Source of the DNA: Polyangiaceae bacterium
Lineage (GTDB): Bacteria > Myxococcota_A > Polyangia > Polyangiales > Polyangiaceae
Assembly: GCA_025936115.1 (NCBI GenBank)
Contig: JAICTZ010000048.1
Coordinates: 1 to 56,668 of the forward strand
DNA length: 56,668 nt
Reading direction: 5' to 3'
In this document: piece after piece, positions 44,315 to 52,546 of the stretch
Layout of the letters: every line of letters begins with the position of its first letter
How positions within the stretch are numbered: the stretch's first letter is position 1
Program-made: the position numbers and the translations under genes
The notes under the pieces: model-generated
Told to the model about the DNA's origin: nothing
Seen by the model: only the letters and a program-made list of their open reading frames with translations
Database searches by the model: none

Positions 44315-45112
44315 TCAGTCGTCACACGCCCGAGCCCTGCTCTTCGCGGGTGCCCCGCCTGTCGGCACGTTCCCGCCGAGCACCGCAGTGACGAACTCCG
44401 CTGCCGCCGACACGCGCGCGCTTACACCGCTCACCCAGCAGCTTTCGTCTCCCGAGCTCGTCACGCCGACCAACACGCTCTGCCCGTCGATCTCGGCGAG
44501 TGCCGGCCCCCCGCTGTCGCCCGAGCACGGACCGCCTTTGGCCTGGTCGTATTCGAAGCTCGTCGGTGTGACTCGATCGACCTTGCCGGACACCGCGCGC
44601 CGCTCGGTGTTCTTGTTCACCCCCTCGGCCGAGCCGTAGCCCAAGAAATCGACGGGGGTGCCGGGGGTCAAATCGTCGTCCGTGCTGGGAAGTGCAAGCC
44701 ACGAGCTCGCGTCGGTGACGCCGTCGAGCACGACGACGCCGAAGTCGAAATCACCGGTATGACGGTCGAAATTCGGGTGCGCGAATTGGCTCAGCGCAGG
44801 CAGAAAGACGTCCGGCGTCGCATAGTCGGCGCCGATCACCGCCCCCGCGATCGGGTTCCGCAGGCAATGAGCCGCGGTCAGCACCACCGCGCCGCCCGAG
44901 TCACCGATCAAGCTACCACTGCACGCGAGCGCTCCATCTGCATCGAGGAGCGCGACCACGCCGCCATGGCTGCCGTCGGGTGTGCCGCCGACGATGCGCG
45001 AACAACCCGACTTCACCGGCTCCGGCGCGCCGGGGTGCGTCTCCGCGGCGCAGCCGAGCGCGAGTGGGAGCACCACCGCCGCGCACCAAAGAGACCTCGA
45101 GCCGTCGTCCAC
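44315..45112 (-). CDS. secreted trypsin-like (S1) serine protease
   Basis: Start chosen at GTG 45112 (VDDGSRSLWCAAVVLPLALGC), preceded by GAGGG at seven bases; TTG 45130 is six codons upstream. A lipoprotein-type signal is followed by a short propeptide and the activation site SRIVGG (new N-terminus Ile40). The triad is complete: H82 in LTAAHC, D123 in DFGVVVL, S200 in GDSGGP. The cysteine pattern is that of S1 peptidases. At 265 aa it is a single-domain protease. The 17-nt GCGTACGC-containing motif lies 86 nt upstream (45198-45214), shared with two other protease-like genes. The astacin gene follows downstream after 59 nt. Confidence 0.92.
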   Translation of the reverse strand: MDDGSRSLWCAAVVLPLALGCAAETHPGAPEPVKSGCSRIVGGTPDGSHGGVVALLDADGALACSGSLIGDSGGAVVLTAAHCLRNPIAGAVIGADYATPDVFLPALSQFAHPNFDRHTGDFDFGVVVLDGVTDASSWLALPSTDDDLTPGTPVDFLGYGSAEGVNKNTERRAVSGKVDRVTPTSFEYDQAKGGPCSGDSGGPALAEIDGQSVLVGVTSSGDESCWVSGVSARVSAAAEFVTAVLGGNVPTGGAPAKSRARACDD

Positions 45113-45197
45113 GAGGCTGCCCTCGAGCAAACGTCGTGCCGAGCAGAACTAGGGCTTAATCGCGCGATTCTTGGGGCTCTGCTCCCGTATCCACTCA

Positions 45198-45214
45198 ATT
45201 GCGTACGCAGTTGC
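45198..45214 (-). promoter_or_regulatory. shared 17-nt motif, copy A
   Basis: On the minus strand it reads GCAACTGCGTACGCAAT, 86 nt upstream of the trypsin-like gene. The core TGCGTACGCA is palindromic. Next to it, GCGTGAGC-ACTT-GCTCACGC (45213-45232) is a further perfect inverted repeat. Two other copies, at 52208-52224 and 54577-54593, match at 15 of 17 positions and face protease-like genes in the same orientation. Regulator unknown. Confidence 0.6.
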
Positions 45215-45251
45215 GTGAGCACTTGCTCACGCCCGCGCACGAACGAAAGGA

Positions 45252-45340
45252 TCGCATGAGCTCAGTGCTCAGCCGAGCTCATGCGACGGAGGGTTGCTCC
45301 GACGACTGCCCCCCAGCCGCTACGATGTTGGCACGTCGCT
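45252..45340 (-). repeat. relic 3' end of an FG-GAP gene with hairpin (repeat copy 2)
   Basis: A second copy of the hairpin found behind the astacin gene: TCGCATGAGCTC and GAGCTCATGCGA, loop of 11 nt. On its other side the sequence matches the astacin 3' end: minus-strand codons reading SSDVPTS-stop correspond to NGDVPTP-stop at 42522. The rest of that paralogue is gone; the sequence up to 45457 gives no coherent protein. It marks an old duplication of a protease/FG-GAP gene whose body was deleted while its terminal ~90 bp survived. The stem differs from copy 1 by compensatory changes (GGTC/GACC to GCTC/GAGC), evidence for selection on pairing. Confidence 0.6.
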
Positions 45341-45457
45341 GCTCGAGCCTGTTCTCCTGTAACGCGGCGCATCTGCGGAACGGCCGCGCACCTCATTGGT
45401 CCGAGCTACTGCTCCGCCGGGCCCGCTGGCGTCGTCAGCGCCCAGGCAGCGCTGGGC

Positions 45458-45958
45458 TCAGACAGTCCCGCCGTTCACGCGGATGTTCTGGCCCGTGATC
45501 CAGCGGGCGTCGTCACTCGCGAGAAACGCCACGACGTCAGCAATGTCTTCCACCTTACCGAGCCGCTTGAGCGCTGCCATTTCGGCGAGGCGACGAATCG
45601 TCTCTTCGGTTTTGCCTGCTCGGACTGTTCGGTCTCGGTCGCGCCGGGTGACACCGTATTGACCGTCACCCCGCGCGAGCCGAGCTCGTGAGCCAGGAAG
45701 CTCCTGAAGCAGAAAGCTTCCCTCCCGACCGGCAATGGACCCGCGCACTCGTTCGATACCGACGAAGCTCGCCGAGCCGTCGGGGCGCGCCGCCTGCACG
45801 AAATGCACGACGCCTTCGCCCTGGATGTCGCCGGAAAACGTTTCGGTCACGCGGATGTCGCTCAGCGTGGGTGCAGCTGGCGCCTCGTCGAAGGGCGCCG
45901 GCTCGTACGTCTTGACGCTGATCCTGCCAGTGGCGTGGTGTTTTCGTCGTTCGGTCAT
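45458..45958 (-). pseudogene. chimeric relic: DUF3224 N-part joined to SDR C-part
   Basis: From 45958 the frame encodes a DUF3224 domain start (TYEPAPFDEAPAAPTLSDIR, VTETFSGDIQGEGVVHFVQA, SASFVGIERVRG, GREGSFLLQ). After about 45705 the sequence becomes the C-terminal third of a short-chain dehydrogenase, first in another frame (FLAHELGSRGVTVNTVSPGA, TETEQ), then back in the first (LKRLGKVEDIADVVAFLASD, DARWITGQNIRVNGGTV). The SDR catalytic Tyr-x-x-x-Lys and Rossmann parts are absent. Two unrelated genes were joined by deletion, with a local frame change. The single open frame is therefore not a real protein in its middle section. Confidence 0.65.
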
Positions 45959-45991
45959 CTCGCTGTTCCCTTTGGCCCTGGGGAGTTGGGT

Positions 45992-46762
45992 TCACCGCCC
46001 CAACGTTTCGATGAGAAGGCGCGCTGTGTCCTCGCCCGAAAAATTCTGTTGACCGGTGATGAGATTGCCGTCCCGCACGGCGAAGCCGCGCCAAAGGCCC
46101 GCCTGAACGTAATTTGCGCCGAGCTTCTTGAGCTCGTCCTCGATTCGCCACGGCATGACGCGCTTGTCGCGCGGTAGCAAGTTCATCTCCCAGACGGCGT
46201 TGTCGGCGAAGTCTTCCTCGATGTTGGCGAAGCCGGTCACGGTCCTTCCCTTGGCGAGATATTGCCCGTTCGGCAGCCGCGCGTAGCGTAAGATCGCGAC
46301 CCCGTGGCAGAGCGCGGCAGCGATCTTTCCCGCCGCGTAGAACTCCACGAATTTGCGGTGAAGACTATGCGCCCCCTCGAACGTGAACATCGGCGCCTGG
46401 CCGCCCGCGACGACGATGGCGTCGAATTTTCCTACGTCGAGCTCGTCGACCCTGCTCGTGTTCTCGACGAGTGCGGCGAGGTCCTGCATCGCGAGGAAGC
46501 CCGCGGTGATGAGATCACCCGCCGAATACCCGCTCGGATCGTAGGGACTGCTCATCGCGTCCGCTTCGCACTTGCCCCCGTTCGGACTGAAGACCGCGAC
46601 CTCGTAGCCGGCTTCGTGAAGGATGTAGTACGGATGGGTCAGCTCCGACCACCAGAACCCAACGGGCCACCCGGAGGTCGTCGAGGTCGCCGCGTTCGCA
46701 ATTACTATGGCGACGCGCTTTCTGTGCGTAGGACTGACGACGTTCGGATCTCGTAGGCTCAT
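45992..46762 (-). CDS. DJ-1/PfpI-superfamily protein (Hsp31-like)
   Basis: A 256-aa class I glutamine-amidotransferase-fold protein. The nucleophile elbow AAALCHGVAIL gives C152; the conserved acidic residue is E40 in GFWWSELTHPYYIL, and FDAIVVAGGQAPMF precedes the elbow. This pattern fits the Hsp31/YhbO-like branch, whose members act as glyoxalase III-type or protein-repair/chaperone proteins; the exact activity here is inferred only. It is cytoplasmic with no signal peptide. A LysR-type regulator is encoded divergently 213 nt away (46763-46975), suggesting regulated, possibly stress-inducible, expression. The DUF3224/SDR relic follows 33 nt downstream, perhaps once part of the same operon. 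Confidence 0.88.
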   Translation of the reverse strand: MSLRDPNVVSPTHRKRVAIVIANAATSTTSGWPVGFWWSELTHPYYILHEAGYEVAVFSPNGGKCEADAMSSPYDPSGYSAGDLITAGFLAMQDLAALVENTSRVDELDVGKFDAIVVAGGQAPMFTFEGAHSLHRKFVEFYAAGKIAAALCHGVAILRYARLPNGQYLAKGRTVTGFANIEEDFADNAVWEMNLLPRDKRVMPWRIEDELKKLGANYVQAGLWRGFAVRDGNLITGQQNFSGEDTARLLIETLGR

Positions 46763-46975
46763 GAGTCGTGTTTGCCTTTCTGACGATCGTCTAGTGCGAG
46801 TTCGTTAGTCTTGGATGGCCACGTCACGACCGAGATCTGCTCCAGCCAAAGACTCGTGAAGCAGTGCTAGGTAAACGGCGCGGCATCATCGGTCCCCGCG
46901 CTGTCCGAGACCAATCGATTTTGGGCATACCTGGCATGCCGGCCGCGGATTCGTACCCCACGCTGACATGAAACA

Positions 46976-47899
46976 ATGAACCTCTCGGCCATCGATACCA
47001 ACCTGCTCGTCGCTCTCCACGCGCTCTTGCAGGAGGCGAGTGTGACGCGCGCTGCGCAGCGTCTCGGCATCGGCCAGCCCGCCATGAGCCGGCTACTCGC
47101 GCGACTGCGCGATCATTTCAAGGATCCGCTGCTGGTTCAGCACGGTCGAAAGTTCGCACTTTCGCCCGTGGCTCAGTTGCTGGTGCCGCCGGTCACCAAA
47201 GCCATCTCGGCGATGACCGACGTGTTCGAGGCGGCGACGGGCGAGGTGACGAGTCGGGTCTACGTGCTCGCGTGCGCCGATCTGTTCGGCGCGGCCGTCG
47301 TCCCCGCGCTATTCCAGCAGATGGCCCATGCCCGCGACGTGGCCCTCGAGGTGCGAGCAATCCCGTCACGCTCGACGGAGCAGATCCTCGACGACGGGGT
47401 CGACGTCGTGCTCGGCGCGTTCGAGGACGTTCCTCCGACTCTGAGCCAGCGTTCGCTGTTCAGCGATCCGTTCGTCTGCGTCGTGCGCGCCGACCATCCG
47501 CTGGTCCACGACGGCGCGCTCTCGCGCGATGCCTATCTCGAGCTCTCTCACGTCGACGTGCTGCCCGCACCCAATGCGCGCCCCGGGCTGCGCATCGAGC
47601 GTGCGCTCGGTGCCGACGCCGAACGGCGCCGAGTGGCGCTTCGTGTACCCTATTTTTGGCTTGCCGCCCGCGTCGTCGCCGAAAGCGACCTGGCGCTCAC
47701 CATGACTCAATCCTTCGCGCGGGAGTTACAGCGCTCCGCGGCCTTGAAAACCGTTACGGCACCGCTCGCGCTGGCGCCTCTCACGTTCTCGCTGGTATGG
47801 CGGCGGGCGCGGGACCTCGATCGGATGCACGCGTGGTTCCGCGAACTCGTCGCGACAGTCTGCGTCGAGCGGCTGGGCGGCAGGCCCGGTGATACGTGA
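46976..47899 (+). CDS. LysR-family transcriptional regulator
   Basis: Starts MNLSAIDTNLLVALHALLQE at 46976. The N-terminal winged helix is typical (SVTRAAQRLGIGQPAMSRLLARLR, DHFKDPLLVQHGRKFALSPVA). The C-terminal periplasmic-binding-like effector domain follows (VLACADLFGAAVVPALFQQM, VVLGAFEDVPPTLSQRSLFSD, FVCVVRADHPLV). Total 307 aa is the normal size. The NodD/LinR-like opening (LSAIDTNLLVALHALL) places it in the subgroup starting with D-N/L-L-L. Divergent to the DJ-1/PfpI gene, which it probably controls. I could not identify a T-N11-A operator with confidence in the 213-nt intergenic region. Confidence 0.92.
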   Translation: MNLSAIDTNLLVALHALLQEASVTRAAQRLGIGQPAMSRLLARLRDHFKDPLLVQHGRKFALSPVAQLLVPPVTKAISAMTDVFEAATGEVTSRVYVLACADLFGAAVVPALFQQMAHARDVALEVRAIPSRSTEQILDDGVDVVLGAFEDVPPTLSQRSLFSDPFVCVVRADHPLVHDGALSRDAYLELSHVDVLPAPNARPGLRIERALGADAERRRVALRVPYFWLAARVVAESDLALTMTQSFARELQRSAALKTVTAPLALAPLTFSLVWRRARDLDRMHAWFRELVATVCVERLGGRPGDT

Positions 47900-48043
47900 A
47901 TTGGCGCGATCCGCTCGGGTGCGACGCCGTGACTCGCGAAGCGCCGCCAGAGCGAGGAGCTCGTCGGGGTGCCAAGCGCAGTGCGAGCGACCCAGGCGTT
48001 TAGGTGCGCCCTCGGCCGCGCCTCAGCCGTCTACGTTGGAGCC

Positions 48044-49573
48044 GTGAACCCGGGTCCACTCTCGCTTCGTTTGGGCGGCCTAGCCGCTGTCGCGTGTTTC
48101 GCCCTCGCTCTCGCGGCCTCGGCTTGCAGCCCGCGCGGCAGCCATGGTTCTGACGGCACGCTCGGCAGCGGTGGCAGCTCGAGCGGTGGTACGTCGAGTT
48201 CGGCCGCAGGCTCCGGTGGCAGTAGAACCGGCGGTTCGGGCGGCGGTGGCGGCCCGGGTAATGGGGGCACCGCAGGATCCTGCTCGAGCGTTGACGCTTG
48301 CGGCGGCGAGGTGGTCGGCGCGTGGACTGTGACCTCGTCCTGTCTGACGGTGAGCGGCAACTTGGACCTCTCGAATCTCTCGGGCCGAAGTGCCCGTCAC
48401 CCGAGGTCACTGGCACGCTCCACGTTTCTGGCACGTGGAGCGCCAACGCCGACGGCACTTACACCGACGGGACGACTACGTCGGGCGACGAGCAGTTCAC
48501 GTTGGCGCACGACTGCTTGTTTTATTCCGGGGTAACACTTTCGTGCGCTCAGGTCTCGATGCTTCTAAGGGGCGTCGGCTACTCGTCGGTCGACTGCACG
48601 GAGGCTCCCGGCGGCGGCTGCAGTTGCTTGGCCAAGATCCAACAATCAGGCTCTGCCGGGGTGGTCCTCGGTGATCCGCAGACCACCGGCCGATTCACGA
48701 ACGCGAACAACCTGGTGAACCTCGACAGCGGGACCTCTTACGCGTCCTGCGCATCTGCCATCGCGATGACCTGGACCCCGCAGTCGCAAAACCCCACCAC
48801 GACCGGCACAATCGTATTCCAGAGCGGTGACGCGCCCGCGACGGGAGGCGTCGGTGGAGCAGCTGGTAAAACCGGCTCTGGCGGAGCCAGTGGCGCTTCC
48901 AGCACGACGAGCTCCGGCGGCATGACGAGCTCCGGCGGCACGACGAGCTCCGGCGGCATGGCAGGCATCGGCGGAGCAGCTGGTGCGGCCGGCACCTGGG
49001 CAAGCGCCGCCGCGGCTGGCACGGGCGGTATGGCCGGAGGCGGAGGCGGCACCACCTCTTATGAAGGCCCTTGCGACATTTACAGAGCCTCCGGCACGCC
49101 GTGTGCTGCGGCCTACAGCACCGTGCGGCTCTTGGCGGGCGACTACGGCGGTCCCCTGTATCAGATCAGGATCGGCGGGTCCTCTTCGGGGTCGGGCGGC
49201 ACTCTGAAAGACATCGGCCTGATTCAAGGCGGCGTTTTTGCGGACGGGCCTGCACAAGACACCCCGACCCAAAATCCGAGCAACCCGTCCGCAATCTGGG
49301 ACTACGCCTTCGGCCTACTCGACGAACACGGAGAACGGCACTCCCCAATACGCGATCAGGGTCGGCGACGCCCAATCCGGCGGCCTGACTACGGCTTACG
49401 ACGGAAAGGCACCCGCACCCTGGAATCTGCAGGGCGGCGTCGTCCTCGGTATCGGCGGCGATAACGGCAACACCTCCTACGGCACCTTCTTCGAAGGCGC
49501 CATTACGCAAGGCCGACCATCAGACGCGACGGACCTTTCCGTGCTGCAGAACGCGCAGCACGCCGGTTTACGG
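48044..49573 (+). pseudogene. broken GH54 alpha-L-arabinofuranosidase lipoprotein gene
   Basis: GTG 48044 opens a lipoprotein signal (SLRLGGLAAVACFALALAAS then AC), a Gly/Ser linker and the start of a beta-rich domain (GAWTVTSSCLTVSGNLDLS). Near 48378 the coherent frame shifts and continues (GPKCPSPEVTGTLHVSGTWS, GTTTSGDEQFTLAHDCLF, WTPQSQNPTTTGTIVFQ). A second linker with 18-bp tandem repeats (48907-48960) follows, then the GH54 catalytic start (GPCDIYRASGTPCAAAYSTV, GGPLYQIRIGG, DIGLIQGGVFADGPAQD). At about 49320 the sequence jumps frame and position to the GH54 end (AIRVGDAQSGGLTTAYDGKA, GVVLGIGGDNGNTSYGTFFE, ITQGRPSDATD). Roughly half of the catalytic domain is missing. Clearly non-functional as an enzyme. 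Confidence 0.75.
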
Positions 49574-49719
49574 GAAATGAGGCCGCCCGACCAGAGCTGG
49601 CGCTCTGCCATCGTTGAGCAGCGATCCTTCACGCGCAAGATGACGTTGCCGGCCACTGAAATGGGGCGCCCACTTGCCGGGATGCCGAAGAAGCTGCCGC
49701 GGTTCGTTGCTCGGAGGAT

Positions 49720-49766
49720 CTACGGCGCGGCTTTCGGCTCTGGTCATCTAATTCGCCGCGCCGTAG
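49720..49766 (-). terminator. hairpin after the M11-like gene
   Basis: CTACGGCGCGGC (49720-49731) and GCCGCGCCGTAG (49755-49766) are perfect 12-bp arms around a 23-nt loop, starting 14 nt past the minus-strand stop at 49780. No U-tract follows. Terminator function is inferred. Confidence 0.55.
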
Positions 49767-49779
49767 GCCCCCCGGGTGG

Positions 49780-52050
49780 TCAGATCGGCGAGACCTCCAC
49801 TTGTGCCAAGTGCAGCACGGGATCGAGCGACACGACGCGAATCGTGGCGACGCCGGCAATCGTGTAGCTTTCGCCGGCGAGGCGCTCGGCCGAGTCCCAA
49901 TACGCGAACGTACCGTCGGGGTTGTCCATCTCGAGGCGGACCTGCAGGGAATTCGGGCGGACGCGATGGACGAGCACCGTCGGGCGCGGAATGGCGCGAT
50001 CGAAGCCGGTCGGCTCTCGGAATTCCACCGTGTAGTATGCGGCCAGTGGATCGTTGGGAGCGACGGCGTCGAGATGAATTTGGAGGTAGTTCGCCGTTGC
50101 CGGACGGTTCACCGCGCTCAAGTACACGGTTTGTTTCGCCGCGCCGAGCGGGACCTCGTAGCTTCGTCGCGCGGGCATCGCGCCCAGGAGGTCACGCATG
50201 CCGGCCGTGAATTCAGGACCCTCGGGGCGCCCGAGCGGATTCGTGTACACGTACCCCTGCGTGCGCGCGCTCATCGGATCCCAGGGATCCCCGTACGACG
50301 TGCTGCACGCCGAGCATATGTGCGCGGCGTAATTGGGATCGTTGTTGCCCGTGTGCTGCGAGAGGCCGAACGTGTGCGTAATCTCCTGAACGGTATCCCA
50401 CACGTCATAGAGCCGGCCGTTGCCTTCGCCGGAAATGGTCGCGTATTTGCCGGAGGCCCCCCAATCGATGGTGCTGTTCACGAAGGACGTGATGGTATCG
50501 TAGGCGTTCGGATCCTTGCCGGCCGCTTTGGCGCATTCGCGGCCGATTTGGGAGCGGGCAGTTCTCGAGCCTTCAGCGGTAGCCATGTCCTTGAGCTGGG
50601 CGTAGGTGTACGGCACCTGGATCCAACCGACCGGTGAGTCCTGCGCGTTGGAAAGATAAACGCTCTTGTAGCTCGTCTCCCAGAAGTAATCGCGGATGCG
50701 TTGGACCAGCGGCGCAATGATCGAGTCGGCGGGCTCGCTCGTGTCGCCGCTGAGCTTGCATTTCAAAAATAGGCTGTTCCACACGGCCGTAGGTACCCAG
50801 CCCGTCTGATTGTTCGGCGAGACGTTCTGGTATTCGAGCCAGTAGGTGAAGCGTGAATTGGCCGCGTCCCAGCGCGCTTCGTGGGCTCGCAGCCAGGTGC
50901 CGGAGTTGAAGAACAAGAACGGATCATCGCGGTTTTCGACACCGGGCTCGTTGCGCATCGGGTGAGACCACGCCATCGCGAGGACGCTGTTCGCAGTCGT
51001 CGGGATGTTCCCCATGTTCATGCTGATCGCGGGTGGATGCCCGTTGTTGTAGACGACCTGGTAAAAGGCGATAGCGCCAGTCGAGGGCCTGTTCACGACG
51101 ATGTCGTCCTTCGCGTCGTCGTCGATGCGCGCCATCGAAATCAAGTCGCTGCTGCCAACGACATTGCTCGCCGAATCGAAAGACCACCAGAAGGTGTCGT
51201 TCCCGCCGGAACCCGTCGCGGAGGCATAGGCTAGAACCTGGCCAGAAGAGTTCTTGATGACGAGATCGGTCCGGCCGTCTCCGGTCCAGTCGCCCGCACG
51301 GAACTGAAGCCCGGTGGTGCCGACGACGCGGCTCAAGTTTCCCTTGGTCCAAGTGGACGACTGCACGAAGCCCGAGCCCGGCTTGTAGACGAGCATGCGG
51401 AAGGTGCCGGCCACGCGATCGTAGAGAAACAGCTGGTCCTTCTTGTCGCCATCGTAGTCACCGACGATGATGTCCTCGCTCGGTAGGATGGGGCTTCCGA
51501 GCTGCTTGAAGAAGAGGCGGAACTGATCGTCGCGCGTCGCGTCGACGCCGTAGCAATTGAGCCCGAGTCGCGTCGAGACGCACACTTGGTCCCATCCCGC
51601 TCCGTAGAAATCGCCGACGATGATGCGATCGATCGGGTCCGGCATGAAGAAATGCGAAATCTCGCTCTTACGAAGGTCCGCGCGGTACGCAAACACCCGA
51701 CCGTTGTCGTCGTACTGAATGATGTCGGCTTGCCGATCACCGTCGAAGTCCCCGAACAGCATGTTGTTGGGCAGCGCCACCTGGCTATTGCTGCCGTGCG
51801 TTCGCTTCGCGGGACGCGTCGCCGCGGGCGGCGCGAACCCATCGCATCCGAGGTAGTTGCAGTCGGTGAAGCCCGCCACCAGATGGTACGTGGAGGTCAG
51901 CGAGACGCCGGTGTCCGCTGGATTTTGCGCGGACAGGTCGGCTTTTTCGATCCCGGGCTCGTTCGACGTGACGCCGGCTTCCGAGCTGCAGCCGGGCAAT
52001 AGGAGCAAGGCCAGTGCGGCTAGTTTGTATCGCTGTGATTCGTGTTTCAT
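49780..52050 (-). CDS. FG-GAP-repeat secreted protein with an M11-like protease domain and altered zinc site
   Basis: Starts MKHESQRYKLAALALLLLPGC at 52050, a lipoprotein signal. Residues ~90-350 hold five to six FG-GAP-like blades (GDFDGDRQADIIQYDDNGRVF, GDYDGDKKDQLFLYDR, GDWTGDGRTDLVIKNSSGQV). The C-terminal half resembles secreted metalloproteases of the M11/gametolysin kind: a helix with QEITHTFGLSQH (Q555-H566) followed by HICSACSTSYGDPWDPMSA, the expected YGDPxDxM Met-turn. The first zinc His is Gln (QExxH), and at the third-ligand position there is Gln with His one residue later. Volvox M11 proteases with QExxH are known, so activity is possible but uncertain. A copy of the 17-nt motif lies 158 nt upstream, and a hairpin follows the stop. 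Confidence 0.82.
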   Translation of the reverse strand: MKHESQRYKLAALALLLLPGCSSEAGVTSNEPGIEKADLSAQNPADTGVSLTSTYHLVAGFTDCNYLGCDGFAPPAATRPAKRTHGSNSQVALPNNMLFGDFDGDRQADIIQYDDNGRVFAYRADLRKSEISHFFMPDPIDRIIVGDFYGAGWDQVCVSTRLGLNCYGVDATRDDQFRLFFKQLGSPILPSEDIIVGDYDGDKKDQLFLYDRVAGTFRMLVYKPGSGFVQSSTWTKGNLSRVVGTTGLQFRAGDWTGDGRTDLVIKNSSGQVLAYASATGSGGNDTFWWSFDSASNVVGSSDLISMARIDDDAKDDIVVNRPSTGAIAFYQVVYNNGHPPAISMNMGNIPTTANSVLAMAWSHPMRNEPGVENRDDPFLFFNSGTWLRAHEARWDAANSRFTYWLEYQNVSPNNQTGWVPTAVWNSLFLKCKLSGDTSEPADSIIAPLVQRIRDYFWETSYKSVYLSNAQDSPVGWIQVPYTYAQLKDMATAEGSRTARSQIGRECAKAAGKDPNAYDTITSFVNSTIDWGASGKYATISGEGNGRLYDVWDTVQEITHTFGLSQHTGNNDPNYAAHICSACSTSYGDPWDPMSARTQGYVYTNPLGRPEGPEFTAGMRDLLGAMPARRSYEVPLGAAKQTVYLSAVNRPATANYLQIHLDAVAPNDPLAAYYTVEFREPTGFDRAIPRPTVLVHRVRPNSLQVRLEMDNPDGTFAYWDSAERLAGESYTIAGVATIRVVSLDPVLHLAQVEVSPI

Positions 52051-52207
52051 GGAGCATCCCTCGATGTTTAGGCGGCTGCATCGAGTGATGCCTCACCGCG
52101 GGCGACGCCCAGAGCAACTCGCGTGCCGCCCCAACGGCCGCAAAAAATCCCGGGGAAATAGCGATTGGGCGCGCGAAGGTTCCTCAGCTCCTGGTGTTCT
52201 CGAGCAG

Positions 52208-52224
52208 ATTGCGTACGCAACTGC
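52208..52224 (-). promoter_or_regulatory. shared 17-nt motif, copy B
   Basis: On the minus strand it reads GCAGTTGCGTACGCAAT, identical to copy C, 158 nt upstream of the M11-like gene. It is flanked by GAGCAG and CTGCTC, making an imperfect longer palindrome. The rest of the 344-nt gap 52051-52394 shows no gene. Confidence 0.6.
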
Positions 52225-52394
52225 TCAAGCACGAAGTCGTGGGGTGCCGCGAGCTCAGAGCCAGGGCGCCGTCTCGAAGCGATCAACGAACACGTCGGGG
52301 CGAGCCGCTCGGTGCGGAGTAGGGGCTTCCGCGATTTGGGCCACGGAGGTGACCCGTGACGACGCGACCGTCACCGTTGGGCCAGGCCCGGCGC

Positions 52395-52532
52395 GCCAAC
52401 GTTCGCGTGCTGCCGGACGATGTGGCGCGTGAATTTCCGGATACGGAGAGCACGGTCGAGGCGTTGCGGCTCGTTGCTAAGCTGCGTGCGGTACGGCCGA
52501 AAGGCGAGCGGAAGAAACGTCGAGTGCGCTGA
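52395..52532 (+). pseudogene. 3' fragment of a BrnA-like antitoxin gene (third copy)
   Basis: The frame ending at 52532 reads ANVRVLPDDVAREFPDTEST, VEALRLVAKLRAVRPKGERK and KRRVR-stop, matching the C-terminal half of the two antitoxin genes at 53324 and 53802. The N-terminal half and its toxin are replaced by unrelated sequence, so a deletion joined here. It shows that the toxin-antitoxin cassette once existed in at least three copies. Confidence 0.6.
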
Positions 52533-52546
52533 TGCGAGCGGAGCCA

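Noticed and set aside
48907..48960. Three 18-bp tandem repeats, considered as CRISPR-like or regulatory
   Set aside because: They encode the Ser/Gly linker of the GH54 relic in frame, have no spacers, and are ordinary linker minisatellites.
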